Shown piece by piece: positions 10,673 to 23,897 of a stretch of DNA of 64,000 bases. The stretch spans positions 110,727,845 to 110,791,844 of the forward strand of contig CM047805.1 of NCBI GenBank assembly GCA_026214975.1, given 5' to 3'. Position numbers and translations under genes: made by a program. The notes beneath the pieces were generated by a model. That model had not been told where the DNA came from and did no database searches. It saw only the letters and a program-made list of their open reading frames with translations. This DNA is from Gentiana macrophylla (Eukaryota; Streptophyta; Magnoliopsida; Gentianales; Gentianaceae). The stretch's first letter is position 1. The number at the start of each line of letters is the position of its first letter.

Positions 10673-12671
10673 TGTTAGGAAATCTACGCGGGAACGCAGC
10701 GGAATTTAAAATTTTATTTCCTTTTAACCAAGATCGACTTCGTTTAAGCAATAAACAAATAGATAGTAGACGGTGGTTACCTTGGTTGATCTAAAAGATC
10801 GACGCTTTGACCGTCTAAGGAGAGTAGTTCTGCATAGAGCCGCCCAAGTGTTCGGCCTCTACCGCTAGTCCACACGAACAGCCCGCCGGAATCCCATCGT
10901 GGATTGCTATTGGAAAACTCCGGTTGCTAGACCGGCCTTTTTCCCCTCTCTCCAACTCTCTATATGATGCTCTCTATTTTACACAAGAACTATTAGTTCT
11001 TGGAATTGTGATGTACAAAAGAGCTTGACACCCACTTCCTATTTATAGGGAAAGTGGCGCCACATACTAGAGTGGAGGAGAAGAAAACCTTTTTCTCAAT
11101 AAAATAAGGAAAATATAATTGATTGATTTATCTCATTTATTATAATATCTTATATTAAATAAATCTAGGATTTTGTCAATATCTTATATTGAATAATTCC
11201 AAGATATTGTCAATATCTTATATTGACAATATTTATCTTTTACCATAAATCAATTTACACATGTGTATATATCACATATATATAACACATATAAATCTAT
11301 TAATATATACCAAATATAAACACTATGGTGCGCATACATGCAAATCCAATTTGCAATCAATGTACACACACGCATGCATTCAATATATATATATTATTTT
11401 ATTTTATTAATATCTAATATTAATAATAGGTAATATCATTAATTAAATTGCACAATCCAAGTATATCTTATATACTCCAAAATTGCGCCACCTTTAGCCA
11501 ATATTTTGGCATCCGGAATATTCTTTAATTAATATAATATTATCAATATCTTGTATTTAATTTATTCATAATAAATAAATACCACAATATTAATTTACCA
11601 CTATAACCTTTATAGTCTCGAGATAAACTTTCCTTATTTGGTTATCATCTATAACCACATCTTAATCCGGCTAGATGTTCATATGTGTGTGACCCGATAG
11701 GCTTCCGAATATGTTGGCCGTAGACACAAAGTGCAAATTACTTAAAATGCCCTTCATGCCTAACGATCACGGGATAACGCCTCAGCAACACACCGTGACC
11801 CCAATCATCGGAAGAGTCAAATGCAATGACTACTACCTTTCATGTGAAACAGTTACCGTGTAACTTACAATCCTATCGCTGTAATAATATCCATACGGTC
11901 GTTAGTCGAGTGTCAAAACATCAACGACCGTATCTTATAATCTGGATATCATGCTCTCTCGAAGTAACTCGTTTACTCCCACTTTGCAAAGATTCACGAG
12001 AGTAAGACATTCCTTATAAGAAGGCCATTTCGGATATTCGATCCCAATCATAGGATACGCGATTCCCGGACGACCAATCATGTATACTCCGCATGCTTCA
12101 ATATCATACCCAATCACTACCGCATGATCGCCCCGTGGCTAGGGGAAACCTCAATAGTGTCAAAGCATGACAATCCACACCGTGATGCCATGAAGACTCC
12201 GGTCCTAAGGATAATTACACAACCGCCACATAGTGTGACACTTATCCGTGTAAGTGGGTCAGTCTAACGTACGCATTCTCTAATACACGTCCACGTACAG
12301 TCCAAGTGTCTCTACACTTCGATAGACGAGATCTATCCCTGCCCTAAAGATAGAAGACATCTAATACGTGCTAGTCTGTTTATACTATCAATGCCCTGTT
12401 TAATAGCACATCAGCCTAGAGACATTTAAGTATCAAACTTATTAAAGTGATTAGAGATCTCATCAACCATAATCGCCTATCATGGTTTCTCTATCACAGT
12501 TTAATACTAAGGACGTTATCATATAACAATTCATAATTGGTTCTTTAGAAGAACGGATATATGACAACATAAAAGCCATTTTATATATGTATAAACATAA
12601 AGAAATAGTAGAAAAATCCGACCCGGTCGGATCCGGTCCAACCCGATTGGGTTTAGGACACTATTCCAACA
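10673..12671 (-). repeat. 3' LTR of the copia-type element
   Basis: This 1,999-bp LTR is the pair of 18067-20070. On the minus strand a TATA box sits in a palindromic setting (11033-11056). A repeated palindrome-like motif (CAATATCTTATATTGA) occurs at about 11180-11235. Confidence 0.92.
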
Positions 12672-15600
12672 ATCTCCCACTTGGCCTAAAACCAATCACT
12701 AGCACACACAAGACCAAGTTGAAACACAAGAATCTCATGCAATACTCGCAACTAGCCCTAGCCATGAACGGATCGCTATCCGTGGGGACTCAGACTATCT
12801 TCATACTATGCTCCAAATGACCAAGTCAAAGAAACCGCCTCATCACACACACGAATCTCTGACGAGACCCTGGTCCTTGCTTCAAGCAATGAATCCACTT
12901 ACTATATCAGCTATATAGAAAAAGTGGAAGAACCGTACAAGGTTCAGGAATGAACCTTCTAGATCCATGTACTGCTCCCGCTGCGCCTCTAAGGCACTAC
13001 TGTGTTTTGGCCTACTTGTAGAACTGATGACCCATAGGCTAGAACATTTCCAGCTCACTGTATCACTTGATCAAAGTGACTGCAAACCCAGACAGTAGCT
13101 CCCACTCGCCTTCATAAGACTCAGGATATACGTCTGTATATCTACGTTTATTTAATTCCAAGTTTCAATAAACTAGGAAACTTTCCTTAACTTGTTTAAG
13201 GATATTCTCGACATTTACCAGATTTACTTTCATACTTGCTCATGACTATTCATGGACTATGAACATCCGGCATTACCTATAAGATGGTTCCTATCGCAGT
13301 AGCGAAGGAAACCTTCCATAAGCATCATCTTTCACCTTATCTTTAGGACCAGCGTCCTAACATAGATAGATCTTGAGAACACCGGCTAGCAGTATCCCCT
13401 TCGAGATCTATGCTAAACTCTTTTAGCATCACATCTATATAGGTAAACTATAATCTAACAGCAGTTAAATCTATCACTATAGATTCTTATTTCTAAAATA
13501 AGAATTGCTAATCCAAGTGCTTTCGTAAAGACCTTGAACTACAAAACATTAATTGACTGTGACATGGGGTAATAATTCCTGAGAGAAATATATAATACCT
13601 TGCTCAAAAATCATAACACACTCCCACTATCCATCTTGCACATTGGGCATATCCTTCTTTTGACTAAATCAAACTCCTTTGATTATCAAACAAAGAAATC
13701 GTCTAGAGAAACTTGTTTGAGTCCATAAATGGATCTCGTGGGCTTACGTGTCATGTTATTGTCTATGAACATCGAGCTTTCTGCCCAACGTCTTCAACAC
13801 TATCATATAGTCATGATACGAAGTTATAACAAGCATCATCCGATTAGAATCGGCTCATTTGGCAAAGATAAAGGTAATTACAAGGTTTACACCCGTGCAC
13901 CTCAGCCCATCACTATAGCCACGATGGTAATCATATTACTATCCATGTCACCTTTCGGGGACACTCCCTTCCGAGGTAAGGCAGACTAGGTTCGCAACCT
14001 GGTTGTCTTGATGGAATCTAATTCGATTTTATGGCTCTCGGCCATATCTCTCAAATGCCTTTCAAACATTCTTTCACAAGTCGTGAGATATTCATTCTTC
14101 AAGATGAACATACCGATAGCCTTTTCAGGCTTGAGGTTATCCACAGACTTACAGAACTTTTGTGTGCACTGAGCAGTGTTGTACACCTCATCGCTATGCG
14201 GCGTCTGCTCACGTTCCTATGGTTGAATATTTCATTGTGGTTCTCAAACTACCTTTGAGATTTTAATCTACTCCCACTGTTTCTTTTGGAAGAAACACTT
14301 CCTTTAGAAGACAGCATGTTTGGAGACAAACATTTTGCTCCGCGGACAAGTAAATAATATCCAGCGTACTAGCCAAGACATTCCACAAAGTTGCATATGT
14401 CGTACCAGGCTCCAAGCCTTTCTGACTCAGCCTATGACAACTTCAAATCATCGGTTAAGATAGATTCGACATTATCATCTTCCATATCTAGTATGGAATT
14501 TATTCAACCTTTATTCTTTGGAACTCGGTTAAGTATAAGGGCACTATCCCGAAACGGGTAAGGGATACTTCGCATGGCTTGTGTCACACCTTTATCATAT
14601 AAAGTGATGTTGCCATTTTGGGAACACAATCTAATTGCGTATCCCAAAGATGGTATCCTTCAAGGGAGAATCTTATTCCTTTTCAGACGACCTCTGAAAC
14701 ACCCTTCAGGTATTAATTACTTCAATCCAATTGAAAATTAATTCCTAAGTAGCTCATCAATCTCATATTCGTACTAGCTCGAACTTTTCGGGCTTTCCGA
14801 ATTGTCGTACTTCAATAAATACACTCAACTATTTCTAAAATAGTCATAGAGATTAATAAACAATTATTTGTGGCATTAATTGTCATAAGCCAACAAACAT
14901 CGGTATGTTTAGGCTTTAGACAATTTTTCTAGATTTATAACCTTTTCATAAAAGGGTATTTTAGTCCTCTTTAGATAAGATACGTATTATCCACAAGATT
15001 CATAATCATATGGTTCAACATCATCAGAATGACGTTTAATTACACGCTTCCCTTCCAGAGAGATTATGTCTAGAACAACCACAAATATTAAGGATAACAA
15101 CCACACAAATATTTAGTTGAGATCTCATCACATATATCAACTATATAGTGACAACATTCTAGTATGTTAGGTTCAGTGACCTTCCAACTTTATCGGAATA
15201 ACATTTATTCTTTACAATTGAATGTGTCTACTAAATCCTAACAAATAACTGAACTTGTGTCCTTCATAAGAACCAGAACCTAATAACATTTATTTAGTTC
15301 CCTTATCAGTTTACTAGATCCAGAATATGGTAAGTGTCACAACGTTTGCTCCACCTTCCATATCTGCATTTAATCTTTCTAATTTAATCACACTCGCAAG
15401 ATATCATATATCTAAGAGTTGACTTGAACTTAGATAGATTTATCTCAACTTACTTGCCTAGAATAGAAACTTCAATAAGTTCTCTATTTAAGCACATGCC
15501 CTAAATTTCCTTTCAATCCTTTAAGCACTTGAAAAATGTTTCTTGTTGTAGTCTTCATAAGACATAAGAAAGATCACAAGAGCCATGTCCTTAATTTCCT

Positions 15601-18051
15601 TTCATAAAGAAAATCTAAAGTTTATTTAAATAGTTTATTTAACCTTTTAAATCGTATTTAAAACATTAACTATTTAATTAACCTTTAAGCAATGGTAGAA
15701 TTAAGTCGATACTTAAATCTTACAATTTTGAAAACATCCTTTCCAAAATTCGGTCTAGTCATTCTTATCCAATGTTTGAATAATTTGTCATCATATGACC
15801 GAATGATTATATTGGATCGTATCCAATGCCATGAGCTTCCGCTTTTCATTAACAATTAAAGTCTTGGAGCACTGCATTAAATATGTAGTTTCCTTGTCTC
15901 TAACTACTATAACGGGATTGCTCGTGTCATTGCTTACTTTAAAAGGATTAAAATTACTTAACCATATTTGAGAACGTTTCTCAAAAGGTAACAGTCATAA
16001 TTTGGTTTTACTAATCGAGAAAAACATAAATATAAAGTTTGCTAAAATTACAACATAAAAATGAAAATAAAAGAGTGTTGTTGTTTATACACGCAAAATC
16101 AAAAATGGTCTTTTGGTTTATGATTTTGCTCCCACTAGTCAACTACTTCCAATTGACTTTCAAGAATTTTTCAAAATTCTTTTAGTGGTGAGATCCCATC
16201 TAGTTACCTCGATTCCGGCGGTGGTCGATCAACCAAGATAATTTCGATAGGTAGGTAACTCTTTACCATTCACATCTCTATGTGATTCTCGGTGGTTGAC
16301 TAGTCAACTCTTTGGCGATACACATCACTATGTGTTAGTCAACCCTTGTCTCTAAAGTCGACGGCCCGGACGGTGGCCAATCACCGAAAGACTCTAGTCA
16401 AGTCATAACCCAATATTCACGAGATCTCATACGATCATATCTCAATAACGACGATATACCCGAGGTAGGTCAACTCCCGGCGGTGGTCGATCAGTTGGAT
16501 CCGAACACAGGCTCTTCACCGTCATTATAATATTGGGAGACAATATTTCGACTTGATTTTTGTCGTGGAAGTATTTTTCGTAAATTAATTCACTTAATTA
16601 ATTTTAATTCCGGTCTCATCAATTATATCTATCTCAATAGACATACATCCTACACATTTATCTAGATCGTGCCTAGTCATGCATCTATCGTATCATATAA
16701 AATAAATACAAGCACAAAATAAATAAATGCGTAAAGTAACCGGTATGATCATGGACTTTTCCTAGAGTGCGGTTTGAATACAAAGCCCGACAAAACCGCT
16801 GGTCACAATAAGGGTAAATTGCAACCGCCAATAGGATCTTTAATGCGCCATTCTCCAATAGGATCTTTATTCTTCTTTCTTTGGTCTCAATCTTTCGCTC
16901 CATTCTTGTTACATTTAATTCTATCGAATAAAATAAATACACCCGCCCGCATTACACGGGAGGAGCTAACGGGAATGGGATAAATGCAGAAAATAAACTA
17001 GGTCACGTTCTTCATAACGGCCTAGGACAATTTTAAACCAATAGAAAAATTAAATCATTCACATCTATCCTATCGATTCGAGTCCATGATCAATCGGGGT
17101 CCACATAATCATATTATATCTACTATATCTAATCCATACAATAAAATCTTATGAAAAAGATAAAATTAAAATTTTAACTACTTGCGTCTTAATTAATCAA
17201 TTAACATTTAATCTATTAAATAATTTTATCCAATCAATTAACTAATTAACATTTAATTAATTAAATGATTTTAATCGAAATAAAATTAACGATTAATTTT
17301 AAACCGATTTTAATTTTAATTTTAATAAATTAGAACTATTCCAAAATAAATCAAAATTAAAATTATTTCTCTTTTGTTTCTTTCCTTTTGATTCATAATC
17401 AAAAAGGATGCCTTTGGTTTCATAAACCAAATTTGGCTTAAGCGCGCCACTTTCCAAAATCAAAATTTTGGAAGTGGCTGAAAGCTAAGCTTTACAAATC
17501 AAATATTTGAAAAAGGCATAGCTATTCCAAATCAAATATTTGGAAAGGCCAAATAATTTTGGTTTAGGCACAGCCACTTTCCAAAATCAAAATTTTGGAA
17601 GTGGCTGCGCAGCTAAGCGCTTTTCCCAAATCAAATATTTGGAAAGGCGTATCTTTTATTCCAAACAAAGTTTGGAAAGGCTATTATTATTTTAATCATG
17701 TGGCATCCCGATGGCCCAAACTATTTGAACCATTGGTTAGCCACATGACACAACTAAACAAATGAGATATTAATCACAACTATGAACAATATTGAAACAC
17801 AAAATACACAAAACAAAATTTAGGGATCTACCAAAAGATGCACCGACCGGCGTTGGCGCCCCGAGGAGGAGCCGCCGCAATTTCCGGTGGGGTGCCGCCG
17901 CCGATCGGCCGAACACCCCAAAAGCCGCCCTTTTTTTTTTCTTTTCGTGTATCGATTTGCGAATCAAAAATATTTCATCTTTTAATTACGTGATTTAAAC
18001 GATAAAATTAACTACGCAAATTAACATGCTTATTGCTTAAGCTCGAAGCTC
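12672..18051 (-). other. Internal region without recognisable coding capacity
   Basis: The longest ORFs on either strand are under 90 codons and none resembles gag, protease, integrase or RT. Most of it is AT-rich. The part nearest the primer site (the 5' leader of the RNA) holds a hairpin array and a GC-rich patch (about 17830-17930). Confidence 0.7.
17415..17680 (-). repeat. Array of seven hairpins in the RNA leader
   Basis: Short palindromes lie at about 17415-17436, 17447-17478, 17492-17513, 17524-17549, 17573-17604, 17623-17647 and 17659-17680. Two share a CCACTTTCCAAAAT arm and three share CAAATCAAATATTTG. Spacing is roughly 35-50 bp. All are 0.4-0.65 kb from the primer site, where retroelement dimerisation and packaging signals often lie. 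Confidence 0.75.
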
Positions 18052-18065
18052 GCTCTCTGATACCA
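18052..18065 (-). promoter_or_regulatory. Primer binding site, initiator tRNA-Met type
   Basis: Minus strand TGGTATCAGAGAGC lies one base from the 5' LTR end. It is the usual copia-type primer site and sets the strand. Confidence 0.9.
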
Positions 18066-18066
18066 C

Positions 18067-20070
18067 TGTTAGGAAATCTATGCGGGAACGCAGCGGAATT
18101 TAAAATTTTATTTCCTTTTAACCAGGATCGTCTTCGTTTAAGCAATAAACAAATAGATAGTAGACGGTGGTTACCTTGGTTGATCTAAAAGATCGACGCT
18201 TTGACCGTCTAAGGAGAGTAGTTCTGCATAGAGCCGCCCAAGTGTTCGGCCTCTACCGCTAGTCCACACGAACGACCCGCGGAATCCCATCGTGGATTGC
18301 TATTGGAAAACTCCGGTTCTTAGACCGGCTTTTTCCCCTCTCTCCAACTCTCTATATGATGCTCTCTATTTTACACAAGAACTATTAGTTCTTGGAATTG
18401 TGATGATAAAAAGAGCTTGACACCCACTTCCTATTTATAGGGAAAGTGGCGCCACATACATAGAGAGTGGTGGAAGAAAACTTTTTCTCAATAAAATAAG
18501 GAAAATATAATTGATTGATTTATCTCATTTATTATAATATATTATATTAAATAAATCTAGGATTTTGTCAATATCTTATATTGAATAATTCCAAGATATT
18601 GTCAATATCTTATATTGACAATATTTATCTTTTATTATATTACCATAAATCAATTTTGCATGTGTATATATCAAATATATATAACACATATAAATCTATT
18701 AATATATACCAAATATAAACACTATGGTGCGCATACATGCAAATCAATTTGCAATCAATGTACACACACGCATGCATTCAATATATATATATTATTTTAT
18801 TTTATTAATATCTAATATTAATAATAGGTAATATCATTAATTAAATTGCACAATCCAAGTATATCTTATATACTCCAAAATTACGCCACCTTTAGCCAAT
18901 ATTTTGGCATCCGGAATATTCTTTAATTAATATAATATTATCAATATCTTGTATTTAATTTATTCATAATAAATAAATACCACAATATTAATTTACCACT
19001 ATAACCTTTATAGTCTCGAGATAAACTTTTCTTATTTGGTTATCATCTATAACCACATCTTAATCCGGCTAGATGTTCATATGTGTGTGACCCGATAGGC
19101 TTCCGAATATGTTGGCCGTAGACACAAAGTGCAAATTACGAAAATGCCCTTCATGCCTAACGATCACGGGATGGCGTCAGCAACACACCGTGACCCCGAT
19201 CATCGGAAGAGTCAAATGCAATGACTACTACCTTTCATGTGAAGCGATTACCGTGTAACTTACAATCCTATCATTTGTAATAATATCCATACGGTCGTTA
19301 GTCGAGTGTCAAAACATCAACGACCGTATCTTATAATCTGGATATCATGCTCTCTCGAAGTAACTCGTTTACTCCCACTTTGCAAAGATTCACGAGTAAG
19401 ACATTCCTTATAAGAAGGCCATTTCGGATATTCGATCCCAATCATAGGATACGCGATTCCCGGACGACCAATCATGTATACTCCGCGTGCTTCAATATCA
19501 TACCCAATCACTACCGCATGATCGCCCGTGGCTGGGGAAACCTCAATAGTGTCAAAGCATGACAATCCACACCGTGATGCCATGAAGACTCGGTCCTAAG
19601 GATAATTACACAACCGCCACATAGTGTGACACTTATATCTGTGTAAGTGGGTCGATCCCTAACGTCACGCATTCTCTAATACACGTCCACGTACAGTCCA
19701 ATTGTCTCTACACTTCGATAGACGAGATCTATCCCTACCCCTAAAGATAGAAGACATCTAATACGTGCTAGTCTGTTTATACTATCAATGCCCTGTTTAA
19801 TAGCACATCAGCCTAGAGACATTTAAGTATCAAACTTATTAAAGTGATTAGAGATCTCATCAACCATAATCGCTTTATCATGGTTTCTCTATCACGATTT
19901 AATACTAAGGGCGTTATCATATAACAATTCATAATTGGTTCTTTAGAAGAACGGATATATGACAACATAAAAGCCATTTTATATATGTATAAACATAAAG
20001 AAATAGTAGAAATGATCCGACCCGGTCGGATCCGGTCCAACCCGATTGGGTTTAAGACACTATTCCAACA
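18067..20070 (-). repeat. 5' LTR of the copia-type element
   Basis: This 2,004-bp LTR pairs with 10673-12671 in the same orientation and has the same palindromic TATA region at about 18424-18447. Confidence 0.92.
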
Positions 20071-20170
20071 CTCTCATCAGCGAGGTGTCGGGGTGTGATC
20101 GCTTTCACCTTGGCCCAATTTCCATACCCGGGTGATTAACTGATCCACCTTGCCCTTTTTCTTTTCCAGA

Positions 20171-23100
20171 ATGTCTTCAGAACGTACCCTGTCTCAATCG
20201 GATGAAGAAGGTCGGGCCACAGCAGGCTATGGCTCTGAGGAGGTCAGTATGGAAGAAGCTAGCTCCGGTGCCGCTGATGAGGAAATAAATATTGAATCTG
20301 AGCCGGAAGATGAGGAAGTCGTAGTAATTGGCGAGGGCGCCATAGGGGTTGAGGTCGAAGATGAGGACCAAATAGCGTTCAGCGACTTGCTTCATCGAAT
20401 GGAAAAAGTTATAACCTCCGGAGCCGCTAAGCGTAGCTCAAAGATCAAAGAAGCCGTGGAAACTGCAAAAGTGTCGAGAAAGACCGGTGCATCGAAGAGA
20501 CCGTCTGCGGCTAGGAAAACCAGGGTGGAGAAGGATTTATCCGTGTCCAACGAGCCTGAGAAGAAGAAGAGGCCGCCAAAAAGAGATCGAGTGCCGTCGA
20601 AGTGAAGCTTGCGGAACAAAAACGTGCCGATAATAACCATATAGCTCAATGGCGCGAGTTCCGAGATCGGATTGATTACACGTCGGCGATGACAGTTTAC
20701 GATATTTCGGATGATTAGATATTCGTTAGTATGGGCGCGAAGAACGTATCCCGGACGTCTGGTCGGGATACAGAAGATTTCTTGTGTCTTCACTATGATC
20801 ACCAAGTGGCCGGACTTAGGTCACCATTTGACCCCTTCTTTATTACCTTTATGGAGGAACTGAAGGTCATGCCTTGCGACCTCAGTCTGGGAATGGCTCG
20901 GGTAGTAATGGCCTTCATTGTTATAAGTCGGCTTCGTGCTCGCGAGCCGACAATGGCGGCGCTGCTATACTTTTATAGTTTCACAAGAAAGGGCGACGCC
21001 GGGCAAGTTCAACCACGCAGCAAATCGAGTAGTGGTAAACCTCATCTTCTGTTCGTTCTCCCCGATAAAGTGACGGATTGGGACAAAAGGTGCATGAGGG
21101 TTGAATCCCGAGTGGGATGGCCCTTTCCCAAGCTTCCCGCGAATTCTCTACAAACTGAACATTTGAAGGATATCCACACCCAGGAGGAGGATGACGAGTT
21201 TATCGCCGAGCTTAAGGAGCTGCTCGGGTTTGTTCAAAAGGGTGTCGAACAACCTCAAGCCTTTAACTGGAGATTGCTCTTAGATGACAGTCAACCTTAT
21301 CTCAGAATGGCGGTCTACCCGTAGGCGGGCGTAGAGATCCCTGGTTGTGGTCGATCCATTGCCCACCGATCTGATTAGTACGGAGAGTGCCATCATGGCG
21401 ATGCCCGCCTCTCAATGTAGAGTCTGTTTGGCGACCCCTCGCCGGGGCCCGAGTACGCGATTTTTACTTTGCATTCTTTCTGATATTTTTCGATTGCCTG
21501 TTTCCTTTGTTACTTCTCTTCATGTTATTTTTCAAGTCGCTAATAAGTGTTGTTTTCCGCAGGTACCATGGATGATCTCGCAGTCAGCTGACCCGAAGGA
21601 AGACTACTGGTGAGGTCAAGAGATCCGCTGAGCTGAAGGGGATTAAGACCCCACTTCCTACGATCGATATAAGGAAAGGGGCGGTTGGAGCCTCTGGATC
21701 TCAAACTGAAAAATCAACTCAGCCGCCAGCCAAGCAAACGGTGGAGAAGACGGCGACGAGCAAGATTCTCAAACAGACTACCCTGACAAAGCCTCTGGTT
21801 GGTGATAAGAAAATGAGGGCTGTTGTTGAGGATATCGACCCTGCAGGAGGTGGTATCGGCGAGCAGGAAGCCCCCCCTCAAAATCCAAAACTGATGAGGC
21901 CCGGAAGAAAGATGCTGCTGATAAAGGCAAATATGTGGCCGATGAAACTTTCTTAGTGGGGAAAAAGTCACTGGTGCCTTTTGCTGGTGTACCTGTTGGG
22001 CCCGCGGGGAATCCCACGGTGTGGTAAGACAAAGAGTTTATGCGCCAAGGTACCCTCGATTTGCCTAAGGCCAAGATGATTTCGAGGGGCATCGCTGATG
22101 TGGCCCCGCTGAGGCATTTGAGGTGTGGTCTCCCTAACCCTGTCCAACTGGAAATCGGCCACGGGATCGCTGATAGAATCGTCTTGGCCGATCAAGCCGA
22201 TCCTCGCATGACCTTCCTCCAAAACATAGAGGATCTGTGGGGTTTATACGGCGCCACGGTGAGCATGGTAAACAACCTTCCTTCCTTTTCCATTTTTTTT
22301 CATTTATTTTATCTTTGAAGTCAAGTCTGACCTCACTGACATTCTTCTTTTCAGGTGGGTACAGGTCTGGCACAGTTCATAAACGATTATAGGAACACAA
22401 TATCATTAAGTGCTGATGCTAACAAGGAGCTGATCACCACCAAGAAAACTCTCAAGGCCGCTAATGAGGTCACGGCTGGTCTGCATGGCAGTTTGAGTGC
22501 GGCTGAGGCTGAAAACGAGAAGTTGAGACTGCAGCTTGCCGAGGCTCAAAAGAAATCTGAGCGTCTGGAGAAGCTTAACGCTGAACTCACAGAACAAGAT
22601 AGGTCCTTGCCCGATCCATGAAAGAAATTCAGAGAGTAACAGAGGCTCAGGCCCATTGGGAAGCCGAGCAAAGGTAAGCGAGGTTTGAGGAAGCGATTGG
22701 CGGATCTCGAGATCGAGTGTCCAAGGTCGATTAAGGCGCGAGCAAGGTCTTTGCTAGAGTGAATTTCACGATGGGATATAACCAAGGTTCTATCACATCG
22801 CCAGTGCATTTGGGCTCATGGCGGCGATAGTCCCGACATCGACACCTTGCAAGACCGGATTCTCACCCATCCCTTTTCTGATCATCTAAGGATTTCCACC
22901 CGTACATACCTTTTCTCCGACATCGAGCTACAACAATACATCCTTAAGTATGCTCCGGATTGGGAGGTGCCCACAATGGTGGAAGCGAATTTAAGGGAGC
23001 TTGTGCGTCGGGCTACCCAAGCGAGCACCGAAACTGAGGAAGAGTGTGAGCAGGCTGGAGAAGAGGCTGAGCAGACAGGTGAAGAGCCTATAGAGCCTAC

Positions 23101-23191
23101 CGAGTCTGAGAAAAATGCTGACCAAATGCTGCACCATTCCCGTCATGAGAAGAAGGTTCACAATGAAGAAATGCGGCCTGGAGACTCTTAG
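20171..23191 (+). pseudogene. Antisense gene of the Tat element (gypsy-type PF04195-like)
   Basis: This multi-exon gene on the strand opposite gag-pol starts at ATG 20171, just after a TTTTCCAG acceptor. It has an acidic, Lys-rich N-terminus, then the 'putative gypsy type transposon' domain (PF04195-like: FDPFFITFMEEL, MARVVMAFIVISRLRAREPT, W...R at about 20830-21110), basic low-complexity linkers, and a coiled coil (22400-22600: LSAAEAENEKLRLQLAEAQ). One intron is clear at 22259-22354 (GTGAGC...TTTTCAG, restoring ATVGTG). Another ends at about 21561. Stops (20716, 21322) and frame changes (20600, 22620) show decay. The function of such antisense ORFs is unknown. It converges with pol, which ends at 23898. 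Confidence 0.75.
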
Positions 23192-23897
23192 ATTTGTGCT
23201 CCCTGTTCTGTAAAAACTATTTTGATTTTGCGTATGTATAACTCTTTTTCTTTTTGCACTTTATTTTTGCAATAACATTTCTGAATGAAGTCTGCTTTCT
23301 GTTCGCCTGATGTATGCTTATTTTTGGCTCGAATTTATTGCATAAATTGAGTCTGATTATAGTAGCATCCGGCCCCCTTGTTTTAGATAAGATTCCAAGT
23401 TGATACGGATCGTACCTAACTTCGAGATATGTCTTCCTTGAATCTTATCTGAAATAACTGCTTGATTAAAAATATGGAACTTCATGTCCGCCCCCCCTCT
23501 AGAATCTGATCTCAAATAACTGCTCGCTTAGGCAACTTGAATTTTCTGGAGGGTGGCCCCCTATTTTGAGATGAGATTCGGAGTCTAATACGATATGACC
23601 TCTGATGGATTTGTTTGCTCGTGGTTGTTTTAAATTTTTCCGAATATGGCCCCTATTTTTTATAAAGGTTGAGGTGAGTTCGAGCTTTTGTTGAATTTTT
23701 TGAAAAAAAACCATTTTACCCCCGACGCCGGACACAAGTTGAAAGCATACAAAAATACGCATTCTAAAAGAGAGATGTAAAATCGGGCTTTATTAATTTC
23801 GACTCATCCCGCTATATGAGTGAAGATTACAAGCAAGTAAGAAAGCCTAACCACTCACGTCGTAAACTAGAGGATAGCCATAACCCTAACCAATTTA
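23192..23897. other. Spacer between convergent antisense gene and pol
   Basis: There is no gene. Four runs of C (about 23371, 23491, 23551 and 23647) read on the element's sense strand as polypurine-like tracts, each near a degenerate GATAAGATTC-like motif. Confidence 0.5.

Larger units (their letters stand above)
10673..20070 (-). mobile_element. Copia-type non-autonomous LTR element (9.4 kb)
   Basis: The LTRs (10673-12671 and 18067-20070) end TGTTAGGAA...TTCCAACA. The primer site at 18052-18065 (minus TGGTATCAGAGAGC) fits initiator tRNA-Met, and a purine tract abuts the other LTR (minus AAGTGGGAGAT, about 12672-12682). TSD: TTCTC at 10668-10672 and CTCTC at 20071-20075, one mismatch; the uninterrupted LTR copy reads CTCTC. 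The internal 5.4 kb has no recognisable gag or pol, so it is a LARD-like passenger. LTRs differ mainly by small clustered changes, suggesting a fairly young insertion. Confidence 0.9.
3811..20079 (-). mobile_element. Athila-like non-autonomous LTR element with an inverted end
   Basis: A perfect 5-bp TSD GCGAG lies at 3806-3810 and 20080-20084. The element has a 3' LTR (4180-5857), an internal region with only a gag-like ORF (8069-8869), an 18-nt primer site TGGCGCCGTTGCCGGGGA on the minus strand (9054-9071), and a 5' LTR (9080-10672 plus 20076-20079) split by a later copia-type insertion. No pol is present, so it must have moved with borrowed enzymes. The left border is abnormal: beyond the 3' LTR come a primer-site-like relic (about 4164-4178) and the first 350 bp of the LTR in opposite orientation (3811-4163). 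Both borders of the insertion are therefore LTR starts. Confidence 0.88.

Noticed and set aside
13986..14186. Short Lys-rich minus-strand ORF as a copia gag remnant
   Set aside because: 66 codons without a gag core or zinc knuckle; too short to support.
17415..17680. A CRISPR array
   Set aside because: The units are palindromes of differing length with irregular spacing in a plant LTR-element leader, with no cas genes.
20731..21324. A host gene inserted between transposons
   Set aside because: The domain is the PF04195-like one typical of gypsy elements and its position opposite pol fits the Tat antisense ORF.
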